Below are positions 53,001 through 61,483 of a stretch of 64,000 nucleotides of DNA, in pieces (positions within the stretch are counted from its first letter, which is position 1; each line of letters opens with the position of its first letter). The stretch spans positions 1 through 64,000 of the forward strand of contig NZ_JANHDO010000006.1 in assembly GCF_024494575.1 (NCBI RefSeq), given 5' to 3'. The translations under genes were made by a program, and so were the position numbers. A model generated the notes under the pieces. The model made no database searches, was not told the DNA's origin, and saw only the letters and a list, made by a program, of their open reading frames with translations. This DNA comes from Halorubrum salinum. Its GTDB lineage: Archaea > Halobacteriota > Halobacteria > Halobacteriales > Haloferacaceae.

Positions 53001-54737
53001 TTAGTTCTGTTCTTCTATCAGATCAATAATTTCTCGTAACGACGCCGCAGTATCTCTTAATGTGTCTCGGTAAATTTCCCTAAATCCAGTTGAGTCCTCT
53101 GGGTATCCTATTGCTTGGACTGCTCGGCTCCAACCGCCAGTTACTCTCCGATGGCTATCTTCCTGTCTAAAATCATGTACCGAATTAATTGGAGTTAGTA
53201 TTTCATTGGCTTTGTCGGTGTCCGATAATTCTCTTACGAACTCCCACAAAGCCGATTTTTCTCCTTCTATATCATCTTCGTCTACGTCATCCGGTAATTG
53301 AGCTTCCAAATTCCCTTTATCAAGGTTCTCCACTACAACCTCATCGACTTTCGACATTACATCCAACAACGCTTCACGCTCATTTCGCGGCAAAGTCATC
53401 AACCGCTCAGCGTCGAGCTCCTCACCAGTTTCTCTGTAAAGACGTTGGCCGTAGGCTTCTTGGAAAGCAGTATCAAGCTCAGTTACCGCGTTAATCACCG
53501 CTTGTGCAGGAGACTCTGAGTCAACGAATTCTGCCTTGATATAATTAGTAATCATCTCCTCGGGGATTTCACCTCGGGGAGATGTGTTGTGCTGGTACCA
53601 GTGAGGGATCTCCTCGTCGGGTATCTTTGCTAGATCATCGACAATAATCACAATCAGGTCTTCGTCATTCCGATACGCTCGGAGCGACATCTTGTCCAAC
53701 CACTCGATTTGTAGACCTTGTCTGGACCATTCGGAAACCGAGCCCCGGCTATCGGACCTGTACTTTTCCAGTACTTCCGGATCAAAGAATGTCCAACCGA
53801 AGTAGTTCAGAGCCTCATCCACGTCTTCAGCGCCGATCGCGGGTCTTCGATATCCTGCTTCCTCAAACCCGTCTTCCCTCATCGCCTCCTGCTTTGAGAA
53901 CCGGTATCCTTGCTTCGTTTCAAATTTCAGGTTCTCTCTTGATTCCCGAAGCGTTTCTTCATGACTATAAGGAATATCGGAGGGATGAATAGGGCAAAAC
54001 CAGTGTAGTTCGTAGCCCGGCATCGTTCTTCGGACACCACGGGTTGCTTTACCGCCCAGTATTCCGAAACTTTCTCTATCTTCATCAGGGAGCTGGATAT
54101 CTTCCTCTGTAGATTTCACATCCCTTGATTGGAAGTATGCAAGTACCAAGGCACTGCCTCGCTCCTGCAGATAATCCTTGAGGAAGGAAGCTCGCACTTC
54201 CAAACTCAGAATTGTATCATCGAGCCCCCAGTGGTCAGACTGCGAGGAAAGGTAATTCCACTTGTCCGCGGGAAAACGGACCACTTTCTCGTCTGTATCG
54301 TACCTCTCGAAGTTCCGTTTCTCCCTTTCAACGAGTTTATGATATTCGACGAAACCGGTATCTACCAGAGGAGCGTCCTTTGTGAACTTCATCACGAAAC
54401 GCTTGGCTTCTCTACCGTCTATACACTGCGTGAGATCCTCTTCCCAGTACTCCTCTCCTCTACGCGAGCCATACGCCATCGGGTAGAAATCGAATTTAGG
54501 AATCTCTCCATACGGTTCGATACCTGAAAACGCGTCTAAATCCTCCTGATCAACTAAGAAACAGTGAACCCTGAACCCCTGATCGACCACTTCTGATCCC
54601 ACATCTGTAGTTTTATGGCCGGTTCTGTATACCGTGATCCACCCATCGTCAATGGGGTCAAATTGGTCTCTGTCTTCGAAGGCCAGCCACGGGTTTATTT
54701 CTAGGATGTCTCTCGAATCCTCAACCAGGTCGTACAT
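53001..54737 (-). CDS. Unrecognised 578-residue protein in defence island
   Basis: This is a long acidic soluble protein with no membrane segment or family motif I recognise. Strand-rich patches occur near the start (GWITVYRTGHKTTD, GFRVHCFLVDQED). The centre includes YLQERGSALVLAYFQSRDV and MPGYELHWFCPIHPSDIPYSHEE, followed by WLDKMSLRAYRNDEDLIVII. The last 170 residues are mostly helical (EALLDVMSKVDEVVVENL, AASLREIIDLIEEQ). Coding quality is good over the full length. Low GC, plus GmrSD-like and HEPN neighbours, suggest a defence or mobile-element role. No enzymatic claim can be made. Confidence 0.75.
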   Translation of the reverse strand: MYDLVEDSRDILEINPWLAFEDRDQFDPIDDGWITVYRTGHKTTDVGSEVVDQGFRVHCFLVDQEDLDAFSGIEPYGEIPKFDFYPMAYGSRRGEEYWEEDLTQCIDGREAKRFVMKFTKDAPLVDTGFVEYHKLVEREKRNFERYDTDEKVVRFPADKWNYLSSQSDHWGLDDTILSLEVRASFLKDYLQERGSALVLAYFQSRDVKSTEEDIQLPDEDRESFGILGGKATRGVRRTMPGYELHWFCPIHPSDIPYSHEETLRESRENLKFETKQGYRFSKQEAMREDGFEEAGYRRPAIGAEDVDEALNYFGWTFFDPEVLEKYRSDSRGSVSEWSRQGLQIEWLDKMSLRAYRNDEDLIVIIVDDLAKIPDEEIPHWYQHNTSPRGEIPEEMITNYIKAEFVDSESPAQAVINAVTELDTAFQEAYGQRLYRETGEELDAERLMTLPRNEREALLDVMSKVDEVVVENLDKGNLEAQLPDDVDEDDIEGEKSALWEFVRELSDTDKANEILTPINSVHDFRQEDSHRRVTGGWSRAVQAIGYPEDSTGFREIYRDTLRDTAASLREIIDLIEEQN

Positions 54738-54940
54738 TCTTCACATAGATGGTGTCAAAATAGCATCTTAAACGTTTTCAGCAGTTACGTGGTGAGATTG
54801 AAGATCCACAACAAACACCCGCTTCTCAAGCACACAGATATCGAGTTCAATTGGAGAAGTAGACAGCACCAATATCGGGGACTGGAATTAAGCAGCGTTG
54901 GCTACTTCATTTATTTCAGCCTGTATCGAAAAGTGGTGGC

Positions 54941-55681
54941 ATGGCTTCCGTACGCGCAACCACGACGTTGAAGGGCCACCACGCGATACATGCGGAGCTG
55001 TTCCGTGATGAAGCGAGACGTATTGAAGCACTATACGACTCCGTTGACCCCAACACCGGTTCATCCTCCATTCCCAACGACGACAAGACGAAGCATCGCG
55101 CCTTCTGCATGAACTCAATCGTGAGCACAGCTTGCTTCCTAGAGGCCACAGTCAATAGTCTGTACTGGGAGATCTGGGACGACATCCGCCTCATCAATGA
55201 TGGAAAAGACCCGATACACTACCCAGACAAAACGGAATTCCGTCAGAACATCGAGGAAGCAGAACTCAACCCTGAGCAGGGACAAAAGAAACTCACGAAC
55301 CGATTAGATAATGCTGGGATTTTTGCGAAGTACAATATCTTCTTAGACGCCAACAGATTCGACGAATTCGAAAAAGACAGTACTCCCGCTGAACCTGTCG
55401 CTCGCGTTCTAGACATCCGGAATGAACTCGTACATTTTGAGCCGAGACGGATTGAAGGTGGTGAGAAGGACTACACCGAGAACGAGTACGGGATAGAAGA
55501 ACAACTTGACGGTCGGTTCGACCTGAACCCGCTCATACCGAGTGGGAACGCATTCTTCCCCAGCCAGTGTATGAGCTACGGCTGCGCCGAATGGGCGCTT
55601 CGCGTATCAAAAGGATTCGTCCGGCAGTTTTCGATCAGGATCGATCTCCAGATTCACCCCGATCTTCCACTGCCATCCTGA
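54941..55681 (+). CDS. HEPN-like protein
   Basis: This 246-residue soluble protein has a long helical N-terminal half (IHAELFRDEARRIEALYD, SIVSTACFLEATVNSLYWEI) and an RNELVH sequence at about residues 159-164. That matches the RxxxxH ribonuclease motif of HEPN domains, placed at the start of a helix, as in known HEPN nucleases. HEPN proteins act in toxin-antitoxin, abortive infection and RNA-decay systems. No MNT-type partner is directly adjacent. The next plus-strand gene also has a HEPN motif. The start at 54941 gives a complete helical bundle. Confidence 0.65.
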   Translation: MASVRATTTLKGHHAIHAELFRDEARRIEALYDSVDPNTGSSSIPNDDKTKHRAFCMNSIVSTACFLEATVNSLYWEIWDDIRLINDGKDPIHYPDKTEFRQNIEEAELNPEQGQKKLTNRLDNAGIFAKYNIFLDANRFDEFEKDSTPAEPVARVLDIRNELVHFEPRRIEGGEKDYTENEYGIEEQLDGRFDLNPLIPSGNAFFPSQCMSYGCAEWALRVSKGFVRQFSIRIDLQIHPDLPLPS

Positions 55682-55812
55682 ACCCGCGGGACACGAATAT
55701 CGTATTCCGGGTTCCTCCAAACCACAGTGGTCTATGTGAGGATTAACTGAGACGCCTGCAACTCCTCCAGTTTGTCCAGCATTCCCTCCTCATCAACTTC
55801 ACATAACCGCTC

Positions 55813-55929
55813 CTACGCGGAGAGCTGTTCTTCCTGTTCGCTCTGCTGTTCCAGGTTCATCGGCCGACCGCAATTCCGGCATTCGCTGTGTCTCCTCTGG
55901 TTGATGATGCCGTAGAATGGACAACCCAC
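55813..55929 (-). pseudogene. Zinc-ribbon scrap, possible integrase tail
   Basis: The minus strand encodes GCPFYGIINQRRHSECRNCG, then RPMNLEQQSEQEEQLSA and a TAG. After the stop the same frame continues ERLCEVDEEGMLDKLEELQ, then stops. A zinc ribbon followed by an acidic coil of this type ends many haloarchaeal tyrosine recombinases of phages and plasmids. A GTG at 55929 with an upstream GGAGGG could start a 38-residue peptide. I favour a remnant of an integrase with a nonsense mutation. The rest of the gap 55682-56086 holds nothing I recognise. Confidence 0.45.
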
Positions 55930-56086
55930 CGAGTTATCCCTCCTTCTCTGGTTTTGAGGCTACATTCCTCGCGGATCGCTTGGTTCATACCGTCGATTAG
56001 TAGACTTCAATAGAAACAATCCTTCGTAGCTACCGCCGTATCGGTGGTAGCACAGTCTTGAAGACAAATAGGTCACTTCCCCTACT

Positions 56087-57577
56087 ATGGGCAATTCGGG
56101 AAGCGGATTGAAGGAGCGGGTCAGAGGGTGTGTGGATGATTTCGTTGAAACCGTTCGTGAGGAGCAAGATTTCGTCCCTAAACTTCGAATTGCCGCAGGA
56201 GATCGGATGGACAGGAAAGAGAAGATCATTAATGAACCTTCCCGGATTATTACGTTCTATTCTTCACGCCAGCAGGAGTTCTTCGAAGAGACTGCAGAGT
56301 GGATGTATGAGACCGGAAACGGATTTGGTCTTAACGAGCCTGCTGACCCTGATGACGAAGACGTTCTATTTCTCGGCGCACCGGAGGACTACGAGCCCCC
56401 TGAGGAGCCTAATCTATTCTCCTACGTTAACGCGCTTTTCAACTTCGCTGGCACAGTGATGGATTATTCGGGAGGCTACGTGGTCACGGATGGAGGGTTC
56501 GATCGAGCATACGAGGAACACTGGCTTCCGAAGTACGAGACTGGGCTGGAAACCTTCGAGATTATTATTCCACTTCACCTATTCAATATTCCACAAGACG
56601 ACGAGGCAGTTATCGATTTATCGCCAGAATTTGAACTCCGTCGAAGACGTCACAATTACTATCGAGTTGAATCACTTCGGATCTGCCCTATCACTGATTC
56701 AGAAAGGCGGGGTGTCCATACATCCTCCGCAGGTGGAGGAGAACGGTTCAATCTCAACCCTGTTGACGCCTGTGAGTATAAAATCCATGCGGAGATAGCG
56801 GCTCGAGAACCTGAAGCCACTCTCTATGATCCGGGGGAAGAAATTGGAGAGCGGTTAGCGACCGCACTGCGGCTTTTTGACCCCGACCCAGAAACAGGAG
56901 ACTTGATCGTTGGCACATCCTTCCGGCAAGAACCCAATTGGCTTGAATTCAGAGAGGGAATCCCCGACTTCACAGTAATCGGAGACGCACACAAAGACCG
57001 AACGCAACCGCAAGAAGCATACCTACTGTATCCAGATTCCTCTGATGAATTCACTGATTTTTGGGGGCGCCACTGTCGACGAATCCGTCTTGATAGGGAC
57101 GGTCAGTTCACGCGTTCAATTCAGCGTTTTAACGAGATCTGGTCGAAGCGATTTTACGAAGATCAGCTCCTTGACTGTCTGATCGGGCTTGAGGGACTTC
57201 TTCTTCAAGGAGTTGGATCCGGAGGCTCGATTACTTTCCGACTCAAACTACGTGGTGGCCAGATATTGTACGATAGGTTACCCTACAGACGGGAGTACAT
57301 CCAGAAGTTCCTACAGGATATCTACTCACTCAGGGGAGATATTGTGCACGAGAATCAGTATCTTGCCGATGTTCTAGAGCAAAATAGCCGTTTGAAGGTG
57401 TTAGACGAGAAGTTCGACCATCCGAAGGACGTAGTGGCTGAAGCGCGCCGTTTTATGGGTGCTTCTGTCGTCGCTTATATGGACGTGACTGAGCAGACAG
57501 GACTGAGTATCGACGAGATAGGCGAGCTGATGGATGAAGCGGCCCTTGGTGTGGACTCGTCTGAGTTATTCGGCTAA
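56087..57577 (+). CDS. ApeA-like HEPN protein
   Basis: This 496-residue soluble protein has an N-terminal 330 residues with mixed alpha/beta character and no recognised motif. The C-terminal 150 residues look like the ApeA-type HEPN domain: RSIQRFNEIWSKRFYEDQL, LDCLIGLEGLLLQG, ITFRLKLRGGQIL, then LRGDIVHEN with the catalytic RxxxxH at about 416-421. ApeA is an anti-phage abortive-infection RNase; related HEPN proteins share this arrangement. It is the second HEPN gene in the island. Weak promoter-like AT sequence precedes the ATG at 56087. Confidence 0.75.
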   Translation: MGNSGSGLKERVRGCVDDFVETVREEQDFVPKLRIAAGDRMDRKEKIINEPSRIITFYSSRQQEFFEETAEWMYETGNGFGLNEPADPDDEDVLFLGAPEDYEPPEEPNLFSYVNALFNFAGTVMDYSGGYVVTDGGFDRAYEEHWLPKYETGLETFEIIIPLHLFNIPQDDEAVIDLSPEFELRRRRHNYYRVESLRICPITDSERRGVHTSSAGGGERFNLNPVDACEYKIHAEIAAREPEATLYDPGEEIGERLATALRLFDPDPETGDLIVGTSFRQEPNWLEFREGIPDFTVIGDAHKDRTQPQEAYLLYPDSSDEFTDFWGRHCRRIRLDRDGQFTRSIQRFNEIWSKRFYEDQLLDCLIGLEGLLLQGVGSGGSITFRLKLRGGQILYDRLPYRREYIQKFLQDIYSLRGDIVHENQYLADVLEQNSRLKVLDEKFDHPKDVVAEARRFMGASVVAYMDVTEQTGLSIDEIGELMDEAALGVDSSELFG

Positions 57578-57618
57578 CTTTTGGAATTATATGGCGGGAG
57601 TTGAGTCACCACGCCGTA

Positions 57619-57861
57619 TTAGAACTCGATATTCTCATCACTTTGATCTTGGATTTTACATCTGTGTTGCTGGATTCGTTCTGGGACCCCGACCTTCCCA
57701 CAGATTGGACACTCCCGCAGGGGTGTCGGCGGCAGGTCGGTCCAGGCGTCCAGCGCGGCGTCGAGCTGTACTTCCACGATCGACGAGTCGGTCGTGCGGC
57801 GGGCTTCGCGGAGGTGAATGCGAAGCCGTTCACGCGCCGTGAGTGTCGTGTCGTCGGTCAT
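57619..57861 (-). CDS. Small C2HC zinc-finger protein
   Basis: This 80-residue protein starts at the ATG at 57861. A helical N-terminus (LTARERLRIHLREARRTTD) is followed by DAALDAWTDLPPTPL and a zinc finger CPICGKVGVPERIQQHRC (C-x2-C, His, Cys). Haloarchaeal plasmids and proviruses encode many such proteins. It lies 67 bases downstream of the HNH gene's stop on the same strand, so the two may be co-transcribed. A DNA- or RNA-binding role is inferred only. Confidence 0.65.
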   Translation of the reverse strand: MTDDTTLTARERLRIHLREARRTTDSSIVEVQLDAALDAWTDLPPTPLRECPICGKVGVPERIQQHRCKIQDQSDENIEF

Positions 57862-57927
57862 AGTGAGACGGGATAACTGGTGGCCCCGCCACCCATCGCC
57901 GGGGGCGAGCAACACCACCGGACGCGG

Positions 57928-58968
57928 TTAGCGAATATCGGGCTGAAGCGGGGCTAGCTGTTCCCAGAAGCGATGATGTACAGCACAGAGTGTGATCAGA
58001 TTATCTAGCGCGTTCGCCGCCTCAGTGTCATATTGACCGTCCGCATCAACGAATTCACGCCGAGGTCTGATGTGGTGGATATGGAGGTCCTTTCCATAAC
58101 GCGCGTGGTGTTCGGATTGATTGATCTCACACCCGGGCGTCTGGCAGCAGTAGTTGTCACGCTCAAGGACTCGCTGACGCTGTCGGCGCCACCGCGTCTG
58201 GCTCCACTTCTGTCGCTTCCACGCCACTCGCTCGTCTTGTGAGTCACCGTACCCCGCACGGCGTTTCGCCTGGCGCCACGATTCGAAACGGTCGTAGTAG
58301 GTTGCAACGTGATACTGCCCCTCCGAATTCATCTCCTCCACCGTCGGGGCATGGCCGAGTTCTGAAGCAAGCCGATTGATCTCAGCAAGGAGCTCCGGCT
58401 TGGGAATATTCTGCTTGCCAGCGGGTTCAAGGCCCGCTTCAAGTACCGCGTTGCCCCACGACCCAAACCGATCCGCACAGGTTCGTTGTGAGTACGCACC
58501 CCGTTCATCCATCTCTGGTGCAGTCGGCACACGCCCGAGCTCATTAGCTAAGTTGCGGATCGCCTCTATCAAAGCCTCGTCTGGTATGCGGCTTTCCTGG
58601 GCTGGTTTCTGCCCGATCGAGCGGATAGCGTTACTCCACGAACCGAACTCGGTACAGTACGCTGTTGCTGAATACGACCCGTCTGTCTCCATCTCGTCTC
58701 GCGTGGGTGACCGGCCCAGTTGCTTAGTGAGTCGTCGAAGCTCAGTCTTCAGTTCGTCACGCCCGATCGAGGTTTGGCCACCGAGGTGGCCACGATAGGC
58801 TGTAAGCGAGGCGAAGCTCTTACCACACGTCTCGCATTCGTACTCCCCGTACCGGTGTACGGAGGCAACATGACCACCGAGAGCGCTAGCTCTATCGAAC
58901 GTAGCACTACAGTAGTCGCATTCGTACATTTCTGTGTCACTCGCCGGCCTACTTGCGCCGGCATCCAT
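57928..58968 (-). CDS. HNH endonuclease with zinc fingers and HNH-associated repeats
   Basis: This 346-residue protein starts at the ATG at 58968. Two C2H2 fingers open it (YECDYCSATFDRASALGGHV and YECETCGKSFASLTAYRGHL). Three repeats of about 60 residues follow, each with LGRxPTxxEM...Y...FGSW (for example LGRSPTRDEME and LGRVPTAPEMD). These are the homing-endonuclease-associated repeats that bind DNA. The C-terminus is an HNH domain: CCQTPGC, DLHIHHIRPRREF and NALDNLITLCAVHHRFWE. It is probably a site-specific nuclease of a mobile element. The frame runs on to 59118 with atypical arginine-rich content, not included. Confidence 0.82.
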   Translation of the reverse strand: MDAGASRPASDTEMYECDYCSATFDRASALGGHVASVHRYGEYECETCGKSFASLTAYRGHLGGQTSIGRDELKTELRRLTKQLGRSPTRDEMETDGSYSATAYCTEFGSWSNAIRSIGQKPAQESRIPDEALIEAIRNLANELGRVPTAPEMDERGAYSQRTCADRFGSWGNAVLEAGLEPAGKQNIPKPELLAEINRLASELGHAPTVEEMNSEGQYHVATYYDRFESWRQAKRRAGYGDSQDERVAWKRQKWSQTRWRRQRQRVLERDNYCCQTPGCEINQSEHHARYGKDLHIHHIRPRREFVDADGQYDTEAANALDNLITLCAVHHRFWEQLAPLQPDIR

Positions 58969-59105
58969 AGCGGCGCCAGAAAAACTGTCCGAGAGGTTGT
59001 GGCTGCGCGCGCAGCGACCGGAGGGAGCGAGCACGGAGCGGAGGGTGGGGCGGTGGGGCTTGGGCCGGTCCGGCACACAACAAAAAAGCAGGCTGGTCCG
59101 ACTAG

Positions 59106-60005
59106 CTATGCTTCCCACCAGCGGCCGCGCTCCGGGAAGTGGATGGTCGTCCAGCCGGTGACGGCTACGGAGACGCGCCCCTCGTACCAGTTCCGGGCGG
59201 CCCCGTGAATGCGCACGCGTTCACCCTCGACGATCCACGGCGCGTCCGAGGCCTTCCAGATGGTGACCCTGGTTTGGCCACTGTCGTCGGCAACGAGTCC
59301 AACTTGCGCGATGCTTGGATGGGATGGATCCCAGAGGGTCTTGACACGACCCTTAATGCTCACCTCTTTGCGATCGACGTCCTCGAGCTTCCCGATGGGA
59401 ACCACCTGTCCCGGCGCCGTCTGTAGCTCCTCGAACACCTGGACGACCGCACTCGTCAGGTCCCGGCCGTCGACGACCGCTTCGGCCAGGCGTCGACTGA
59501 CCGCCGCACGAGACCAGCCATCCACCCGCGTCGCGAGTCTGTCTGCCTCGGTGTTCACCGTCGCCAGTTCATCCTGGGAAAGTTCCGTGCGAGGATCATC
59601 CCGTTCGGGGTCGGCCATCGGGTCTACGCTCGCGGCCCGCTTCTGGAACTCCAGCCGGCGCTTCGTGCTCCCTTGCGCGGCGACCTCTCGCGTGCGCTGC
59701 TCGCGACCGTCCTGGGTTCCCAGCTCGGCCTGGGCACTGATGCGCTCCAGTTCGGCGTCCCGCGCCCGAATGCGCTCTTCCTGTTCGAGGGTGACACCAT
59801 GGATCCGGTCCTCGCTCGTGTCCGCGATCCCATCCGGGTGGTTCGCATCCACCTTCGCCTGCGTCTCCTGCTCGACTGCCGCCTCGAACGCCGGCGTCTC
59901 GTCGACGACCGGGAAGCCGTCTTCATCGACCGCTTGCTCGTCCGCTTTCTCGAATGCCTGTTCATCCACCGTAACGACCTTGCTACTAGAGCTGTTACTT
60001 GACAT
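59106..60005 (-). CDS. RPA-like OB-fold single-strand DNA-binding protein
   Basis: This 299-residue acidic protein has a long charged N-terminal half of low complexity (EQETQAKVDANHPDGIADTS, EQEERIRARDAELERISAQA), then helices with VDGWSRAAVSRRLAEAVVDG. A C-terminal OB fold lies at about 200-295: KLEDVDRKEVSIKGRVKTLW, AQVGLVADDSGQTRVTIW and GERVRIHGAARNWYEGRVSV. This is the arrangement of the RPA-like DNA-binding proteins common on haloarchaeal plasmids and proviruses. It binds single-stranded DNA during replication or repair. The upstream region carries large inverted repeats. Confidence 0.78.
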   Translation of the reverse strand: MSSNSSSSKVVTVDEQAFEKADEQAVDEDGFPVVDETPAFEAAVEQETQAKVDANHPDGIADTSEDRIHGVTLEQEERIRARDAELERISAQAELGTQDGREQRTREVAAQGSTKRRLEFQKRAASVDPMADPERDDPRTELSQDELATVNTEADRLATRVDGWSRAAVSRRLAEAVVDGRDLTSAVVQVFEELQTAPGQVVPIGKLEDVDRKEVSIKGRVKTLWDPSHPSIAQVGLVADDSGQTRVTIWKASDAPWIVEGERVRIHGAARNWYEGRVSVAVTGWTTIHFPERGRWWEA

Positions 60006-60102
60006 TGGAACTTCACCAAGTTCCGAAGGCGCTCACGCGCCGCCACCGCGATGTCCCAGCATCGCGGTTTTCCGACGATGTCGACGTCCGATAGCACCGA
60101 CT

Positions 60103-60158
60103 GCGCGCTCTCGCTCGCGCCTTCGCGAGCGCCCTCCCGGGCGCGAGCGAGAGCGCGC
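60103..60158. repeat. 19-bp perfect inverted repeat upstream of the RPA-like gene
   Basis: The arms at 60103-60121 and 60140-60158 are perfectly complementary over 19 bases, with an 18-base spacer. Both arms are almost pure GC/CT (CGCGCTCTCGC type). It lies about 100 bases upstream of the RPA-like start. It could be a cruciform, a replication-associated site or a transcript terminator. Confidence 0.85.
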
Positions 60159-60211
60159 CCGAGTGCGGCGACCCCAACCAGCACCGCGCGCCGACCCGCC
60201 CGGAGCGAGCG

Positions 60212-60276
60212 GCCAGCGGAGAAAGCGCGGGGGGTGAGCAGCCACGCCGCGCAACCCCCCGCGCTTTCCCGCTGGC
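60212..60276. repeat. 23-bp inverted repeat with one bulge
   Basis: The left arm 60212-60235 and right arm 60254-60276 pair over 23 bases if one A at 60220 is bulged. The spacer is again 18 bases. The arms contain runs of six G and six C. With the repeat at 60103 it makes a pair of strong hairpins within 180 bases in a 629-base gene-free gap (60006-60634). Confidence 0.85.
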
Positions 60277-60347
60277 GTCGAGGGCACATTCACTTTAGCC
60301 CGGAACGGGCGCGGGTGGTGCGGAGAGCGCCCGCACGCCCGGAATGG

Positions 60348-60396
60348 TCGGTCGCGAGCGACGCGGAGGGCGGCAGCGGCGAGCGGGGCGGGCCGT
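60348..60396. repeat. GC-rich direct repeat, copy 1
   Basis: The last 34 bases (60363-60396) are identical to 61673-61706, on the same strand. The first 18 bases (60348-60365) are identical to 61534-61551. In this copy the two modules touch. Together with copy 2 they bracket the membrane-protein gene at 60635. Confidence 0.9.
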
Positions 60397-60634
60397 TCGA
60401 TGACGTTCTCAGACAGTCCACAGATTCGACGACTACCGATAGGCAGAATTGAAACACCCAGCCACTCACCGTGGCCAAAGGGAGTGCCAACCGCCGTTCA
60501 TGACGATGGATGAGCGGAATCATCGACCCCACAAGCTTCCGGAGGGACCTCTTTCAGGGGACCTCCGTGACTGACGACGGCTAGCGAATCGGGGACCTCT
60601 AATCAAGAGAATGACATTAAGAGCGCCACAGAAA

Positions 60635-61483
60635 CTAGGGGTAGAGCAGCGGCAGGGCGACGACGAGCCCGAAGTACGAGACGACTGCAAGGAACGTCAT
60701 AGCGAGATAGATGTTGATCAGGAACGAGGACATACTAAATTGATCCAAGAGCCGACGTGAGGGGGTCCGAATCGTGTGATACGTAGTGAGCCGCCCTCGG
60801 AGTGTAGGAACCAACCGTTCAAGATCCCGCTGGCGCTTCCAAAGCGGATCTCTGGCATCCTTGTATTTGATTATCGCCATCGAGAACACGTACATCGCCA
60901 GGGACAGCACCATCATCAACACAGGCAGTTCGTTTGACTCTGCTTGTGCGAAAATCGCACCGAAGCCAGCCAGAACTGCTAGAGCAAAATAGGTGCTACG
61001 GTTGATGAGCCGATCACGATAGCGCGCCTCTTTCGAGATCGTTTCGTATTCTGTGAGCATGACCTGAAGCTCGGCCTCGGTCAGATCCTCGCCGGTATTG
61101 AACGAGAGGGAGTGCCCTGCGAGAGGGAACGTTACAGGCCATTCTTCGCGGAGTTCCTCAACCTCGTACACTTGGGCGAGTTGGTCTTGCTCGCCGGAAA
61201 GCCCCGCTTCCACGAAATAGTAACTGATACCGAAGACAATACAGATCGCGGAGAATATCGAGAACAGACCGGGTCGAATCTCAGTCTGCACCCTAGCCAG
61301 CACGAGCACTGCTGGCAGACTGTATAGCACGATGCCAACAGCTGGTTTCAGTAGTTCGGCAAGACCGTTCTTGTACAGGTCGTTGTCGTACGCCGTTTGA
61401 ATCGCAGTCAACGTCGATGAGGATCCCTCCTCTTCGTCGTCATTATCGTGTGGAGATGCGACTGAATTATCTTCGTCACACAT
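60635..61483 (-). CDS. Membrane protein with about five helices, unknown
   Basis: This 282-residue protein has an acidic N-terminal 20 residues, two helices around 45-95 (KPAVGIVLYSLPAVLVLA, IFSAICIVFGISYYFVEA), a soluble loop of about 70 residues, two helices around 165-205 (YFALAVLAGFGAIFAQ, LPVLMMVLSLAMYVFSMAII) and a last helix at the C-terminus (YLAMTFLAVVSYFGLVVALP). I recognise no family. The SLOG/STALD-like or effector-like membrane proteins of defence systems sometimes look similar, but nothing specific supports that. It is bracketed by exact 34-bp direct repeats. Confidence 0.72.
   Translation of the reverse strand: MCDEDNSVASPHDNDDEEEGSSSTLTAIQTAYDNDLYKNGLAELLKPAVGIVLYSLPAVLVLARVQTEIRPGLFSIFSAICIVFGISYYFVEAGLSGEQDQLAQVYEVEELREEWPVTFPLAGHSLSFNTGEDLTEAELQVMLTEYETISKEARYRDRLINRSTYFALAVLAGFGAIFAQAESNELPVLMMVLSLAMYVFSMAIIKYKDARDPLWKRQRDLERLVPTLRGRLTTYHTIRTPSRRLLDQFSMSSFLINIYLAMTFLAVVSYFGLVVALPLLYP

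Noticed and set aside
58968-59118. Extended N-terminus of the HNH protein
   Set aside because: The extra residues are Arg/Pro/Ser rich without homology and would overlap the RPA-like gene.
60061-60300. CRISPR-like or tRNA-like structure in the GC-rich gap
   Set aside because: There are only two different inverted repeats, no regular direct-repeat spacing, and no cloverleaf with a T-loop.
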